DNA of 64,000 nt from Ensifer aridi (GCF_002078505.1 NZ_LUAV01000032.1:248001-312000), one strand, 5' to 3'. Shown: positions 25,705-34,881, counted from the stretch's first letter. Translations and numbers: made by a program. Notes: generated by a model not told the origin, from the sequence alone.

Positions 25705-25911
25705 TCAAAGCCGTTTCGCCACTGCGGCTAAGCCTGCGGCGTCGCGCGTTCCAGACTGGTAGGCGCTAATCAACTTTGCGGCCAGCGCTTCAGCTTCTTC
25801 ACACTTCGACGACAAGGCGCGTATTCGCAACTCGCTCTGGAAGACCCGTTGGATCATCTCCAGTTCGTCGGGACCGATTGGATCCCATTTGAAGTCTTTG
25901 ACGGGGCTCAT
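25705..25911 (-). CDS. Small hypothetical protein (68 aa)
   Basis: This short acidic-helical protein begins MSPVKDFKWDPIGPDELEMIQRVF split over residues 1-24. A good SD, AAGGAAGGA, lies upstream. The rest is predicted helical (LRIRALSSKCEEAEALAAKLISAYQ) with a Leu/Ala heptad-like pattern. I do not recognise a family. It is convergent with the molybdenum subunit gene and divergent from the Crp/Fnr regulator. The coding potential is moderate: the SD, codon use and absence of a competing frame support it. Confidence 0.55.
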   Translation of the reverse strand: MSPVKDFKWDPIGPDELEMIQRVFQSELRIRALSSKCEEAEALAAKLISAYQSGTRDAAGLAAVAKRL

Positions 25912-26216
25912 GAGGTTCCTTCCTTGCCGGACAGCGCCAGGTCCAGCTCCACGGAGAGAAATCTACGCTGCTTGATGGAGATGGCGAGTCATTACAGCGG
26001 CGAAGGGACTGTGGGTCTGATACCGTACGAAGCATGTCCGCGACAGCGGTGATCTTCCGAGCACGACAATCTCCTTCGTCGCAAGCGGGTTCGGATCACT
26101 CATATTAGAACGACCTGAATTGTTGCTTGTGCTATTGTGACTGGCTGGCCGCACATGCCGGAGCGGTCGGAGAGAGGGTCGAGGGGTCCTCTTGCTCATT
26201 TCGCAGGAGGAAGCCT
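25912..26216. other. 305-bp intergenic region between divergent genes
   Basis: This stretch lies between the small hypothetical gene and the Crp/Fnr regulator. Short open frames here overlap or oppose the neighbours and lack SD sequences. No clear FNR-type box or strong hairpin is visible. It must hold the promoters of both flanking genes. Confidence 0.5.
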
Positions 26217-26933
26217 GTGGCCGTTTCTTTTCCGAGCTCCGTGCGCAATCAGTTGCTGGCGATCCTCCCTGAGGCCGACTATCGGCAGATCGCGCCTGAC
26301 CTCGAATATGTCGAGCTGCCAAGGGGATTGCTCCTGGCCAAAGCCGATGAAGCGATAGAGCATGTCTACTACCTCACGTCCGGCATAGGCTCCCTTGTCG
26401 CCTCCACACCCGAGGGCAACAAAGCCGAGGCTGGCATCTTCGGGAATGAAGGTTACGTCCCGACGTCCGCTGCAATGGGTGTCGAGCTCAGCGTCTACGA
26501 CGTTATCATGCAGATCGACGGAGACGCTTACCGGATGGCATTCGGTGCATTCCGGAAGTGGATGGATGAGAACAGGAGTTTTGGAAGGGTGATGATCCGA
26601 TGCATCGAGGCCTTCTCGATTCAGCTCACCTACACCGCGGTTTCGAATGCGGTGCACGGGGTGGACGAGAGACTCGCCCGTTGGTTGCTGATGTGCCACG
26701 ACCGGGTAGAAGGCAACCACATTCCTCTGACGCACGAGTTCATTTCCCTGATGCTCGCCGTTCGCCGCCCAAGTGTCACGACATCGCTGCATGTTCTCGA
26801 AGGAAACGGGTTCATCCGCTCGGTAAGGGGGCACATCACCATCCGCAACAGGGAGGCTCTCGAGGAATTCGCTCGGGATGCTTACGGCAAGCCCGAGCAG
26901 GAATACCGGCGGCTGATGACTGGGCTCTTCTGA
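26217..26933 (+). CDS. Crp/Fnr-family transcriptional regulator
   Basis: I place the start at GTG 26217 because AGGAGG lies 6 nt upstream and the regulator fold begins there; an in-frame ATG at 26127 has no SD. The 238-residue product has a cNMP-binding-type beta-roll (about 10-120; LPRGLLLAKADEAIEHVYYLTSG in part) and a C-terminal winged HTH of Crp_2 type (about 150-215; LTHEFISLMLAVRRPSVTTSLHVLE in part). It lacks the FNR N-terminal cysteine cluster, so it is not a direct Fe-S oxygen sensor. It resembles the many rhizobial Crp-like regulators. Its targets are unknown. Confidence 0.88.
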   Translation: MAVSFPSSVRNQLLAILPEADYRQIAPDLEYVELPRGLLLAKADEAIEHVYYLTSGIGSLVASTPEGNKAEAGIFGNEGYVPTSAAMGVELSVYDVIMQIDGDAYRMAFGAFRKWMDENRSFGRVMIRCIEAFSIQLTYTAVSNAVHGVDERLARWLLMCHDRVEGNHIPLTHEFISLMLAVRRPSVTTSLHVLEGNGFIRSVRGHITIRNREALEEFARDAYGKPEQEYRRLMTGLF

Positions 26934-27121
26934 GCGTGAGGTCTCGCTCTCGCAAAAAAAGAAGGCCCCTCCAGGCGATTGCAAGAGGAGGAGCCAAGCC
27001 TTGATGTGCAAGCCACGTAAGTGCGGGGTTGCGAGGATAGGGCGGCCGTGCCGATTGATCCAGCCGCCTCACATTTGCGTACGATAGCGGACGAAACGCT
27101 CCTAGCTCTCGCTTGTCCTTT

Positions 27122-27143
27122 GCCCGCCGTCAGTGCGGCGGGC
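27122..27143 (-). terminator. Hairpin after the SPW-repeat gene
   Basis: GCCCGCCG (27122-27129) and CGGCGGGC (27136-27143) form an 8-bp GC stem with a 6-base loop, starting 11 bases beyond the SPW-repeat stop. No T-tract follows on either strand, so it may act as a 3' stabiliser rather than a classical intrinsic terminator. Confidence 0.45.
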
Positions 27144-27153
27144 ATCGGTCCCG

Positions 27154-27516
27154 TCAGGCCTGGACATGAGGATTTTGTCGTTCGTCCCACAAGGCCCAAG
27201 CGGATATCGCTGCAACCAGCAGACCCAGGACGACATGTGTCCATCGGGCGTTGACATTGGTGGCGAAATCAAGCAGCCAAGGCGCAACGACAAGCCACAT
27301 CCCGAACACCATGTTCGCCCATTCCTCCCACTCCGAGAACACGGTCAGCGTCGCGAGTGCCAAGGCACCCAGGACAACGGCGCCAATCCACGCGCTCCAG
27401 GCGGGCACGGACTCCGTCGCAAAGCCCAGAAGCCAAGGCGAGACGAAAAGAGCGACGGCGAGGATGAGGTTCATCCAGTCTTGCGGTTTCTTGTTTTCCA
27501 TCAGCGCATTTGCCAT
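27154..27516 (-). CDS. SPW-repeat membrane protein
   Basis: This 120-residue protein has four hydrophobic segments arranged as two repeats, each with the SPW-type motif (FVSPWLLGFATES and VVAPWLLDFATNV). The start at 27516 has GGAGG 5 nt upstream. SPW-repeat proteins are small bacterial membrane proteins of unknown function. It lies 167 bp downstream of ftsH on the same strand and could be co-transcribed, although the gap contains its own SD and possibly a promoter. Confidence 0.85.
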   Translation of the reverse strand: MANALMENKKPQDWMNLILAVALFVSPWLLGFATESVPAWSAWIGAVVLGALALATLTVFSEWEEWANMVFGMWLVVAPWLLDFATNVNARWTHVVLGLLVAAISAWALWDERQNPHVQA

Positions 27517-27683
27517 GACAACCTCCACGGATGAAGCTTGAACAAAGCATGCGCGCGATGCGCGCCAGATTCAGATAATTAAAGCATAGTGACGTTCAAT
27601 ACCCGGGCGCAAACGCATAGAGGCTCCTTTAGTGAAAAGGGGGACGGCTTTCGTCAGTGGAGGAGTGGATAGGGCGCGGCCGC

Positions 27684-29528
27684 TCAGGTCCGACGCGCGG
27701 CGGTCTTGGGGGTGTCGCGCTCGCGGTCTTCGACTATGGCGCGCAACTCGGCTTCGGTGATCGTCTCCCGCTCCAGAAGAAGCTTCGCCGATTGCTCGAG
27801 GATGGGCCGGCGGTCCTTGAGCAGGGCGACGGTACGCTCGAACGCGTCGTCGACGATCCGGCGCACTTCCTCATCGAGGATCGCGGCGGTGTCTTCGGAA
27901 TAGTCGCGCTCGCTCGGCCCATAGTAGAGCGGATCGGGCGTCAGCATCGATCGGCGATCCCGCTCGAGTGCGACATGGCCGAGCTTCTCGGTCATTCCGT
28001 AACGCGCGACGATCGCACGCGCGATGTCGGTGACCTTGACGAGGTCGTCGGCGGCTCCCGTCGAAAGATGGCCGAAGACGATCCATTCGGCGGCGCGCCC
28101 GCCGAGCAGCACGGCCATTTTGCTCTCCAGTTCCTCCTTCGTCATCAGGAACCGGTCCTCCGTCGGCCGTTGGATCGTATAACCGAGCGAGCCGATGCCG
28201 CGCGGGATAATCGAGACCTTGTGCACCGCGTCGGCCCCCGGCAGCGCCATCGCCACGAGCGCATGGCCCATTTCGTGATAGGCGACGATCTCGCGCTCCC
28301 GCGGATTGAGCAGCCGGTTGCGCTTCTCCAATCCCGCAATGATGCGCTCGATGGCGTTGTTGAAGTCGTCCATGGTCACGGCATCGGCCCTGCGCCTCGT
28401 CGCAAGCAGCGCCGCCTCATTGACGAGATTGGCGAGATCCGCTCCGGTGAAGCCGGGGGTGAGCGCTGCGATCTGCTCCGGCTGCACATCGTGCGCGAGC
28501 TTGGCCCTTCTAAGATGCACGTTCAGGATCTGGACGCGTCCCTGCTTGTCGGGGCGGTCGACAAGGACCTGGCGATCGAAGCGTCCGGCGCGCAACAGCG
28601 CCGGATCGAGGATCTCCGGCCGGTTGGTGGCGGCAATGAGCACAAGCCCGGTCGAGGGGTCGAACCCGTCGAGCTCGACCAGCAACTGGTTGAGCGTCTG
28701 CTCCTTCTCGTCGTGTCCGCCCGCCATCGGACCGATGCCGCGGGCGCGACCGAGCGCGTCGAGTTCATCGATGAAGATGATCGCGGGTGCTTTCGCCCGA
28801 GCCTGTTCGAAGAGATCGCGCACGCGCGCGGCGCCGACGCCGACGAACATCTCGACGAACTCCGAACCGGAGATGGAGAAGAACGGCACTCCGGCTTCAC
28901 CGGCGACGGCTCTCGCAAGCAGGGTCTTGCCGGTGCCGGGCGGCCCCACGAGCAGCACGCCCTTCGGCATGCGGCCGCCGAGCCGGCCATAGCTTTTCGG
29001 CTCCTTCAGGAAGTCGACGATCTCCTTCAGTTCGTCCTTGGCCTCGTCAACCCCGGCCACATCCTTGAACGTCACGCCGGTATCGATCTGGACATAGATT
29101 CTCGCCTTCGACTTGCCGATCTGCATCAGGCCGCCGCCCATCCCGCCCGCCATGCGCCGCAGCATGAACATCCAGAGGCCAATGAAGATGATCGCCGGAA
29201 GCACCCAGGAGAGGAGGTCGCGCAGTAAGGTGTTCTCGATCTGCCCCGTGACGACGACGCCGCGCTCCTGCAATTGCCGGGCAAGGTCCGGCTCGACGCG
29301 GGTGGTGATGAACATCGGCTTGCCGTCCTGCGGGCTCTTGAAGGTGCCCTGGATGAAGCGGTCGGAGACCGCGACCTCCGCGATCTTGCCTTCGGCGAGG
29401 TAGGTTTCGAACTGGCTGTAAGGTATTTGCGCGACCTGGGTTGCGGTCGTAAAGATATATTGGAACAGCATCAGGACGAAAAAGGCCGCGACCCAGTACC
29501 AGATGTTGAACTTCGTCAGCTTGTTCAT
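27684..29528 (-). CDS. ftsH: ATP-dependent zinc metalloprotease FtsH
   Basis: This 614-residue protein has two N-terminal TM helices (about 8-28 and 109-128) flanking a periplasmic domain. An AAA+ module follows with Walker A GPPGTGKT, Walker [12 protein letters not shown] and the second region of homology ([20 protein letters not shown]). The M41 protease domain carries the zinc motif AYHEMGHAL. The pore motif FVG ([13 protein letters not shown]) is present. FtsH degrades membrane and regulatory proteins. The core housekeeping ftsH of rhizobia usually sits beside tilS and glmM; this one does not, so it is probably a second, accessory copy. It also carries extra [10 protein letters not shown]-type family features and a short C-terminus. 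Confidence 0.96.
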   Translation of the reverse strand: MNKLTKFNIWYWVAAFFVLMLFQYIFTTATQVAQIPYSQFETYLAEGKIAEVAVSDRFIQGTFKSPQDGKPMFITTRVEPDLARQLQERGVVVTGQIENTLLRDLLSWVLPAIIFIGLWMFMLRRMAGGMGGGLMQIGKSKARIYVQIDTGVTFKDVAGVDEAKDELKEIVDFLKEPKSYGRLGGRMPKGVLLVGPPGTGKTLLARAVAGEAGVPFFSISGSEFVEMFVGVGAARVRDLFEQARAKAPAIIFIDELDALGRARGIGPMAGGHDEKEQTLNQLLVELDGFDPSTGLVLIAATNRPEILDPALLRAGRFDRQVLVDRPDKQGRVQILNVHLRRAKLAHDVQPEQIAALTPGFTGADLANLVNEAALLATRRRADAVTMDDFNNAIERIIAGLEKRNRLLNPREREIVAYHEMGHALVAMALPGADAVHKVSIIPRGIGSLGYTIQRPTEDRFLMTKEELESKMAVLLGGRAAEWIVFGHLSTGAADDLVKVTDIARAIVARYGMTEKLGHVALERDRRSMLTPDPLYYGPSERDYSEDTAAILDEEVRRIVDDAFERTVALLKDRRPILEQSAKLLLERETITEAELRAIVEDRERDTPKTAARRT

Positions 29529-29656
29529 CGTAACGACCGTGTCTGGCTGGCGGCGGCCGCCGTCTCAGCGGTTCCAGTCCCAAAAAGCCATCTGCTTCCC
29601 CACGGAAGAACGCCGCCGGCTCCAGGCAGTTCCCTTAAGTGATGTCGTGTTCTGCC

Positions 29657-29689
29657 GGCGAAGGGCGCGAGCGATGCGGGCCCTTCGCC
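29657..29689 (-). terminator. Hairpin after the PPOX-type gene
   Basis: GGCGAAGGGC (29657-29666) and GCCCTTCGCC (29680-29689) form a perfect 10-bp stem with a 13-base loop, just past the end of the leftward PPOX-type gene and ahead of ftsH. On the + strand it is followed by a weak T-rich stretch (CTCTTTCT). It is likely a transcription barrier between the two leftward units. Confidence 0.5.
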
Positions 29690-29707
29690 GACGCTCTTTC
29701 TAGTGAC

Positions 29708-30652
29708 TTACCGCCAAGTGCCGGTCGCGAGTGCAAAGGGTGACCACTCGGTGAAATCGTAGCGGATCGGCAGCGCGTCGGAGCGCCAGACGATCCGGTG
29801 CGGGCGGAAGCGCCAGTAGCGTTCGGCGCCTTCGAGGTGCTTGCCTTCCGGTCGATCGGACAGGAGTTCGACCTCTCCGGTCATTTGCAGAAGGCCACCC
29901 GTCGAGAAGTCTGGGAAGACAAGCCCGGCGCGTGGATTGAGTGCGATATTGCCGAGCGTGTTGAAGAAGCGGTTGCCAAGGAAATCCGGGATCGTCAGCC
30001 AGCCGTCTTCGCCGACATGCACGAATCCCGCGCGGCCACCGCGGTGGGAGACGTCCACCTGTCGCCCACCGGGGAGGTCGGCATAGGTGGCGACGAAGAA
30101 CGTGTCCGCCTGTTCGATGAGCGCGCGCTGGGCGTCGTCGAGTCCCCTGCTCACGATCGGAGGCATCGCCGGCGGCTCCGACGGATCGCGCACGACACGG
30201 ACCTGCCGGAGCTGGATATATTTCGGACAGTTGCCGAAGCTCTGGTGCACTTCGAGATCGAAACCGCGCGCATGGCGGCTGAGCGTGCCGTTCAGCCGAT
30301 TGCGGCGACGCGTGCCGAGATCGATGCCGAGGAGGGCGAGGGAGGCGCCATCCTCCATACCCGCCTCGGCAGGATCTGACGGTTCCCGCGCTAGCTCGAC
30401 GGTGAGCCTCAGAGCATCCGGCGCATGGAGGAAGCCGGGACGTCCCGCCCTTAGCGTCGCCCAGACATCGCCCTCCCGGTCCACCGCCCCCAGCACCACC
30501 ATCGGCAGAAGGGGATAGAACTCCCGATGCTGATCGATCAGGTGATCGCGCAGGACTCGGCGCCCGACCTCGTCCATGCGAACATCGACACCGAGCAGCC
30601 TTTGCAGGGCAATCTCGCCCTGATGCCAGGGCGAAGGAGCGGGAGCGTCCAT
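29708..30652 (-). CDS. Pyridoxamine 5'-phosphate oxidase-like flavin-binding protein
   Basis: This 314-residue soluble protein has two split-barrel halves. The C-terminal half shows the clearest PPOX pattern: ADTFFVATYADLPGGRQVDVSHRGGRAGFVHV in pieces, LTIPDFLGNRFFNTLGNIALNPRAGLVFPDF, and LQMTGEVEL. A middle motif SFGNCPKYIQLRQV fits members that carry an extra N-terminal domain. Such proteins bind FMN or F420-like cofactors and may reduce electrophiles. The gene follows a glutathione transferase by 12 bp, so a joint detoxification role is likely but inferred. Confidence 0.85.
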   Translation of the reverse strand: MDAPAPSPWHQGEIALQRLLGVDVRMDEVGRRVLRDHLIDQHREFYPLLPMVVLGAVDREGDVWATLRAGRPGFLHAPDALRLTVELAREPSDPAEAGMEDGASLALLGIDLGTRRRNRLNGTLSRHARGFDLEVHQSFGNCPKYIQLRQVRVVRDPSEPPAMPPIVSRGLDDAQRALIEQADTFFVATYADLPGGRQVDVSHRGGRAGFVHVGEDGWLTIPDFLGNRFFNTLGNIALNPRAGLVFPDFSTGGLLQMTGEVELLSDRPEGKHLEGAERYWRFRPHRIVWRSDALPIRYDFTEWSPFALATGTWR

Positions 30653-30664
30653 GACAATGCCTCC

Positions 30665-31276
30665 TCAGGCTGCCAAACCGACCGCGGTCTTCTGGAAATC
30701 GACAAAGCCCGGCAGCGCCTCGATGCGCTCGAGCCAGCCGCGAATATTCGGATAACGCTGAAGATCGACGTCGCCTTCGGGGGCACGCGCGACGTAGCTA
30801 TAAAGCGCGACGTCGGCGATCGTGGGCCGGTCGGCGGCGATCCAGCTTCGGTTTTCCAGCGCCGCCTCGATCAGCTCCAGGATCGCATGGGAACGCGGAA
30901 TGACCTCTTCCGGCCGGTAGGGCGCCTTGAACACGTTGATGAGGCGCGCCTGCGCCGGGCCATGGGCAATCTGGCCCGCGGCAACCGACAGCCAGCGCTG
31001 AACAGCCGCCGCGCCTTCGGCGTCTTCCGGCAGCCAGTCCGTGCGGCCCGTCTTCTTCGCGAGATAGACGAGAATGGCGTTGGAATCGCAGATGATCGTG
31101 CCGGCGTCATCGAGCACGGGAACCTGGCCGAAGGGGTTAAGCTTGAGGAACGTCGCTTGCTTGTGCTCTCTCTTGGCAAGATCGACGAGTACGAGCTCAT
31201 GCTCGATCGCGAGCAGCGAGAGAAAGAGCCGGGCGCGATGCGCATGGCCGGACAGGGGATGATAGTAGAGCTTCAT
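30665..31276 (-). CDS. Glutathione S-transferase
   Basis: This 203-residue cytosolic protein has the thioredoxin-fold GST N-domain (about 1-77; [19 protein letters not shown] split at 1-19, [23 protein letters not shown]) and the all-helical C-domain (about 90-195; [12 protein letters not shown]). The SD GGAGG is 5 nt upstream of the ATG. It is the first gene of a two-gene leftward operon and is divergent from a LysR regulator, the classical arrangement for a regulated target. The physiological substrate is unknown. Confidence 0.93.
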   Translation of the reverse strand: MKLYYHPLSGHAHRARLFLSLLAIEHELVLVDLAKREHKQATFLKLNPFGQVPVLDDAGTIICDSNAILVYLAKKTGRTDWLPEDAEGAAAVQRWLSVAAGQIAHGPAQARLINVFKAPYRPEEVIPRSHAILELIEAALENRSWIAADRPTIADVALYSYVARAPEGDVDLQRYPNIRGWLERIEALPGFVDFQKTAVGLAA

Positions 31277-31321
31277 TCTTGCCTCCTGCAGAAGATTGGA
31301 ACAGCCGCAAGAATGATTATT

Positions 31322-31340
31322 GCTTCAGCGCTTGATAAGC
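31322..31340. promoter_or_regulatory. Candidate LysR-type binding box between GST and lysR genes
   Basis: GCTT (31322-31325), 11 bases, and AAGC (31337-31340) give the T-N11-A dyad expected for LysR-family regulators. It lies in the 123-bp divergent intergenic region between the glutathione transferase start and the LysR start. Confidence 0.4.
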
Positions 31341-31399
31341 CTCTCTGGATACACTAGACCATTTCACATGACGCAATAATGCTTCCATCGGAGGGCTCG

Positions 31400-32317
31400 A
31401 TGGATCGCTGGCAGGCGATGCGGATCTTCGTGCAGGTGGTGGAAAGCGGCGGGTTTGCATCTGCCGCCAAGGTGCTGCATATGAGCCCTCCATCGGTCAC
31501 GCGGGCGATCGCAAAGCTGGAGGAGATGATCGGCACGCGGCTCCTCGTTCGCACCACCCGTTCGCTGAAAATGACGGCGGCGGGCGAAGGCTACGTGGCC
31601 GATTGCCGGCGCATTCTCGCGGAGATCGCGGAGGCGGAGGACAACGCGGCGGGCAGCTTCACCAAGCCCGCGGGCTTGCTCACGGTCACGGCGCCTGCGC
31701 TCTTCGGGCGCATCCATGTGCTTCCGGTCGTTCTCGACTTTCTTCACCACTACCCGGAGATGCAGGTGAAGACCGTCTTCCTCGATCGTGTGACGAACCT
31801 GGTCGAGGAAGGCCTCGACGTGGCGATACGTATCGCGGCGCTCCCCGCGTCCGGTCTCATTGCCCGCCGTGTCGGCTCGATAAGGCAGGTGCTCTGCGGT
31901 TCGCCGGATTATTTCGCCCGTTTCGGCGAGCCTGAGGCTCCCGAGGATCTCGTCCATCACCGCATGATCGGACGTGAAGGTCTCTACGGCCATTCGGAAT
32001 GGCTCTTCGGGCGCGACAGCAGTATTCGCGTCCCGATCAGCGCCCGTCTCATCTGCAATACCAATGACGCGGCCATCGCCGCCGCGGTTGCCGGCTGGGG
32101 CCTTTCCCGTTTCCAATCCTATCAGGTAGCACCGGACATCGAGGCCGGGCGGCTGAAGATCGTGCTTGCAGACTACGAGCGTGAGCCGGTGCCGATCCAC
32201 ATCGTGCACGCGGAAGGTCGCATGGTTTCGGCCCGGGTGCGCGCCTTCGTCGATTTCGCCGCCGAGCGCCTTCGGCGCCGCGCGGGTGTGAATGCGCAGC
32301 TTTGGCAAGGCGCGTGA
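31400..32317 (+). CDS. LysR-family transcriptional regulator
   Basis: This 305-residue protein starts at the ATG at 31400, 5 nt after CGGAGGG; an upstream in-frame ATG at 31379 is not preceded by an SD. The winged HTH is at about 1-60 (VESGGFASAAKVLHMSPPSVTRAIAKLEEMIG in pieces, then LLVRTTRSLKMT). The LysR substrate-binding domain follows (about 88-290; GLLTVTAPALFGRIHVLPVV). It is divergent from the glutathione transferase/PPOX operon and most likely controls it. The effector is unknown. Confidence 0.93.
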   Translation: MDRWQAMRIFVQVVESGGFASAAKVLHMSPPSVTRAIAKLEEMIGTRLLVRTTRSLKMTAAGEGYVADCRRILAEIAEAEDNAAGSFTKPAGLLTVTAPALFGRIHVLPVVLDFLHHYPEMQVKTVFLDRVTNLVEEGLDVAIRIAALPASGLIARRVGSIRQVLCGSPDYFARFGEPEAPEDLVHHRMIGREGLYGHSEWLFGRDSSIRVPISARLICNTNDAAIAAAVAGWGLSRFQSYQVAPDIEAGRLKIVLADYEREPVPIHIVHAEGRMVSARVRAFVDFAAERLRRRAGVNAQLWQGA

Positions 32318-32408
32318 ACGCGATCATCAGGAACCTGTGGCCACCCGTTGCCGTTTCGGACGAGGTCGGGTCGACGCCCAAGAGGCCGACAGCGTTGGCG
32401 AGGTGCTC

Positions 32409-32990
32409 ATGCAGGAAGATCTGTTCGGAAAACCGGCGGGTAATCTGCCTCAGGGTTTTCGCTACGCGCCGGATATCGTACCGCTTAAGCTTCAAGAGGC
32501 ACTTCTTGAGGCGATACCGCAGCTTCCCTTCAAGGCCTTCGATTTCCACGGCTTCCAAGGCAAGAGACGGGTGATCTCCTTCGGCTGGAAGTATGACTTC
32601 AGCACCGAGTCGCTTCGCAAGGGGGACGCCATTCCGCCGATGCTCCTGCCTCTGCGCGAGCTTGCGGCCGATTTCGCCGGCTTGCCGACGGAGAGGCTCG
32701 AACAGGCGCTGGTCACCGAATATGAAAAGGGCGCGCCGATCGGTTGGCACAGGGATAAAGCGGTTTTCGGCGCCGTCATCGGAGTCTCGCTTCTTTCCTC
32801 TTGTACGTTCCGGCTGCGCCGAAAGGTCGCCGCAAAATGGGAGCGCGCCTCGATCGTGCTTCAGCCTGGCTCGGCATATCTCCTCTCCGGTCCTGCCAGA
32901 ACCGAATGGGAACATTCCATTCCGCCGGTGGATCGGCTGAGATATTCAATTACATTTCGGGAGTTGCGCACAAAAGAGGGCAGGCGATGA
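32409..32990 (+). CDS. alkB: AlkB-type Fe(II)/2-oxoglutarate-dependent dioxygenase
   Basis: This is a 193-residue protein. The ATG at 32409 (MQEDLFGKP) gives the usual short form; a longer frame from 32292 would overlap the LysR end. The jelly-roll core has the iron ligands in GWHRDKAVFG (His-X-Asp) and the distal His in WEHSIPPV, followed by the 2-oxoglutarate-binding Arg pair in RLRYSITFRELR. Members repair alkylated bases by oxidative demethylation; some act on proteins or RNA. No ada-type gene is adjacent, so damage-inducible control is not evident. Confidence 0.9.
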   Translation: MQEDLFGKPAGNLPQGFRYAPDIVPLKLQEALLEAIPQLPFKAFDFHGFQGKRRVISFGWKYDFSTESLRKGDAIPPMLLPLRELAADFAGLPTERLEQALVTEYEKGAPIGWHRDKAVFGAVIGVSLLSSCTFRLRRKVAAKWERASIVLQPGSAYLLSGPARTEWEHSIPPVDRLRYSITFRELRTKEGRR

Positions 32991-33066
32991 CTTGCGTCGG
33001 CTTTTCCGCGCTCTGACGCGACGGGTTTCGGGAAACTGTTGATCCGATTAGCGGGGGGAAGTATTT

Positions 33067-33082
33067 CTCTTGTCGACAAGAG
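33067..33082. promoter_or_regulatory. GntR-type operator palindrome upstream of gntR
   Basis: CTCTTGTCGACAAGAG is a perfect 16-bp palindrome located 9 bases before the gntR start codon and overlapping its SD (AAGAGG). Core TTGTCGACAA recurs 15 bases after the gntR stop, ahead of the DapA-family gene. The spacing and symmetry fit an FCD-type GntR dimer site, so autoregulation by steric block is likely. Confidence 0.65.
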
Positions 33083-33091
33083 GATTGCCAG

Positions 33092-33796
33092 ATGACCGAT
33101 ACCGACAACAGTTCCATTCCAGAACGCAAGCGAGGCTCCGGCGTGAAGATGGTCTACGACCTTCTGCGCGACGAGATCCTCGATCTGGTCCTGCCTCCCG
33201 GCAGCCCGATCGACGAGGCGCAACTAGCCGAACGTTTCAAGATGTCGCGCACGCCGATCCGCGAGGCGCTGGTGCGGCTTGCGGGCGAGGGGCTGATCGA
33301 CACGCTGCCGAACCGATCGACCATGGTGTCGAATATCGATTTCATCAACATGAACACTTATTTCGACGCACTGGTGCTCATGTATCGAGTCACCACGCGG
33401 CTCGCGGCTCAACATCACCGCACTGAGGATCTGCAGGTGATCCGGGCCCGTCAGGCCGAGTTCGCCGCCGCGGTCCAGGCGCAGGATGCGCTGGCGATGA
33501 TCGCCACCAATGCGGCGCTGCACCTGGCGATCGCCGAAGCGGGCCGCAATTCCTATTTCACGGGCCTGTTCAAGCGGCTTCTCGACGAGGGTCGGCGGAT
33601 TCTCCGGCTCTATTACCAGTCCTATGACGACCGGTTGCCGCAGCGCTTCGTCGATGAGCACGAGGATATGATTGCCGCCATTGCGGCTCGCGATGCCGAA
33701 GAAGCGGATCGCCTGGCAAGGGTGCATGCCGAGCAGATCGTGCATCAGATTCAGATGCTTTTCTCCCGCGACAGGCGGCTGGATATCGCCCTGTGA
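33092..33796 (+). CDS. GntR-family (FCD) transcriptional regulator
   Basis: This 234-residue protein has an N-terminal winged HTH (about 15-80; MVYDLLRDEILDLVLPPG then LAERFKMSRTPIREALVRLAG in pieces) and the all-helical FCD effector domain (about 95-225) with the metal-binding His residues in NAALHLAIAEA, and in DEHEDMIAAI near the C-terminus. The operator palindrome overlaps its SD. Placed ahead of the DapA-family gene and a hydroxyproline-type pathway, it is probably the pathway repressor, comparable in position to HypR-type GntR regulators known in S. meliloti. The specific effector is inferred to be a hydroxyproline or a pathway imine. Confidence 0.9.
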   Translation: MTDTDNSSIPERKRGSGVKMVYDLLRDEILDLVLPPGSPIDEAQLAERFKMSRTPIREALVRLAGEGLIDTLPNRSTMVSNIDFINMNTYFDALVLMYRVTTRLAAQHHRTEDLQVIRARQAEFAAAVQAQDALAMIATNAALHLAIAEAGRNSYFTGLFKRLLDEGRRILRLYYQSYDDRLPQRFVDEHEDMIAAIAARDAEEADRLARVHAEQIVHQIQMLFSRDRRLDIAL

Positions 33797-33810
33797 TTTG
33801 CTGTCGATTA

Positions 33811-33820
33811 TTGTCGACAA
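33811..33820. promoter_or_regulatory. Second TTGTCGACAA operator, upstream of the DapA-family gene
   Basis: The 10-bp palindrome TTGTCGACAA matches the core of the site in front of gntR. It lies 15 bases past the gntR stop and 90 bases before the DapA-family start, in an AT-rich stretch that could hold the promoter. This placement suggests the GntR protein controls both genes. Confidence 0.6.
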
Positions 33821-33910
33821 ATAAAATACAACGAGTATTATAGGTCGAGATCAGAGACTCGGCGATGGCGCGGCGTCTCTGTCCGACCCACAGGCCAACA
33901 GGAGTTTGAC

Positions 33911-34873
33911 ATGAAGGCCAAGATTTTCTCCGGCGTGATCCCCGCGCTGATGACCCCTTGCAAGGAAGACCGCAGCCCCGACTTCGATGCTCTTGTCCGC
34001 AAAGGCAAGGAGCTGATCGCCGACGGTATGTCGGCAGTCGTTTATTGCGGCTCCATGGGCGACTGGCCGCTCCTGACCGACGCGCAGCGCATGGAAGGAG
34101 TGGAGCGCCTGGTGAAGGCCGGCGTGCCGGTCATCGTCGGCACTGGCGCTATCAACAGCGCTTCAGCCGTCGCCCATGCGGCGCATGCCCACAAAGTCGG
34201 CGCTCAGGGCCTCATGGTGATTCCGCGGGTCTTGTCGCGCGGACCTTCCCTCATTGCGCAGAAGGCGCATTTCAAGGCGATCCTGTCGGCCGCGCCGGAT
34301 CTTCCGGCAGTGATCTACAACAGCCCCTACTATGGCTTCGCCACCCGCGCCGATCTGTTTTTCGCGCTGCGCGCCGAGCATCCGAACCTCGTAGGCTTCA
34401 AGGAATTCGGCGGCCCGGCCGACATGCGCTACGCGGCCGAGAACATTACGAGCCGTGACGACGGCGTGTCGCTAATGATCGGCGTCGACACCGCCGTCTT
34501 CCACGGCTTCGTCAACTGCGGCGCGACCGGCGCAATCACCGGCATCGGCAATGTGCTGCCGAAGGAGGTGATCCACCTCTGCAATCTGTCGCAGGCTGCC
34601 GCCCGCGGCGATGTCGATGCGCGCCAGCGCGCCCAGGAGCTGGAACAGGCCCTTGCCGTCCTCTCCTCCTTCGACGAGGGTCCGGACCTCGTTCTCTACT
34701 TCAAGCACATGATGGTGCTGAAGGGAGACAAGGAATACACGCTCCATTTCAACGAAACCGATGCGCTCACCGAAAGCCAGCGCGGCTATGTCGAGGCGCA
34801 GTTCAAGCTCTTCAACACCTGGTATGCTGAGTGGAGCAAGCTCCCCGGCGCCGTTGAGAAGTATAAGGCCTAA
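33911..34873 (+). CDS. DapA/NAL-family lyase, probable hydroxy-pyrroline-carboxylate deaminase
   Basis: This 320-residue TIM-barrel protein of the dihydrodipicolinate synthase superfamily has the Schiff-base Lys in LVGFKEFGGPADMRYA and the Tyr motif AVIYNSPYYGFATR; YCGSMGDWPLL replaces the usual GTTGE loop. The family includes lyases and deaminases; in hydroxyproline catabolism a member (HypD/LhpC type) converts 4-hydroxy-pyrroline-2-carboxylate to 2-oxoglutarate semialdehyde. Position in this cluster and the downstream semialdehyde-type dehydrogenase favour that role. It is about 20-25 residues longer than E. coli DapA. The SD CAGGAG is 6 nt upstream. Confidence 0.82.
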   Translation: MKAKIFSGVIPALMTPCKEDRSPDFDALVRKGKELIADGMSAVVYCGSMGDWPLLTDAQRMEGVERLVKAGVPVIVGTGAINSASAVAHAAHAHKVGAQGLMVIPRVLSRGPSLIAQKAHFKAILSAAPDLPAVIYNSPYYGFATRADLFFALRAEHPNLVGFKEFGGPADMRYAAENITSRDDGVSLMIGVDTAVFHGFVNCGATGAITGIGNVLPKEVIHLCNLSQAAARGDVDARQRAQELEQALAVLSSFDEGPDLVLYFKHMMVLKGDKEYTLHFNETDALTESQRGYVEAQFKLFNTWYAEWSKLPGAVEKYKA

Positions 34874-34881
34874 TCACGTCG

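Noticed and set aside
27657-29228. 523-codon + strand frame opposite ftsH
   Set aside because: Antisense shadow of ftsH; no SD and no family similarity.
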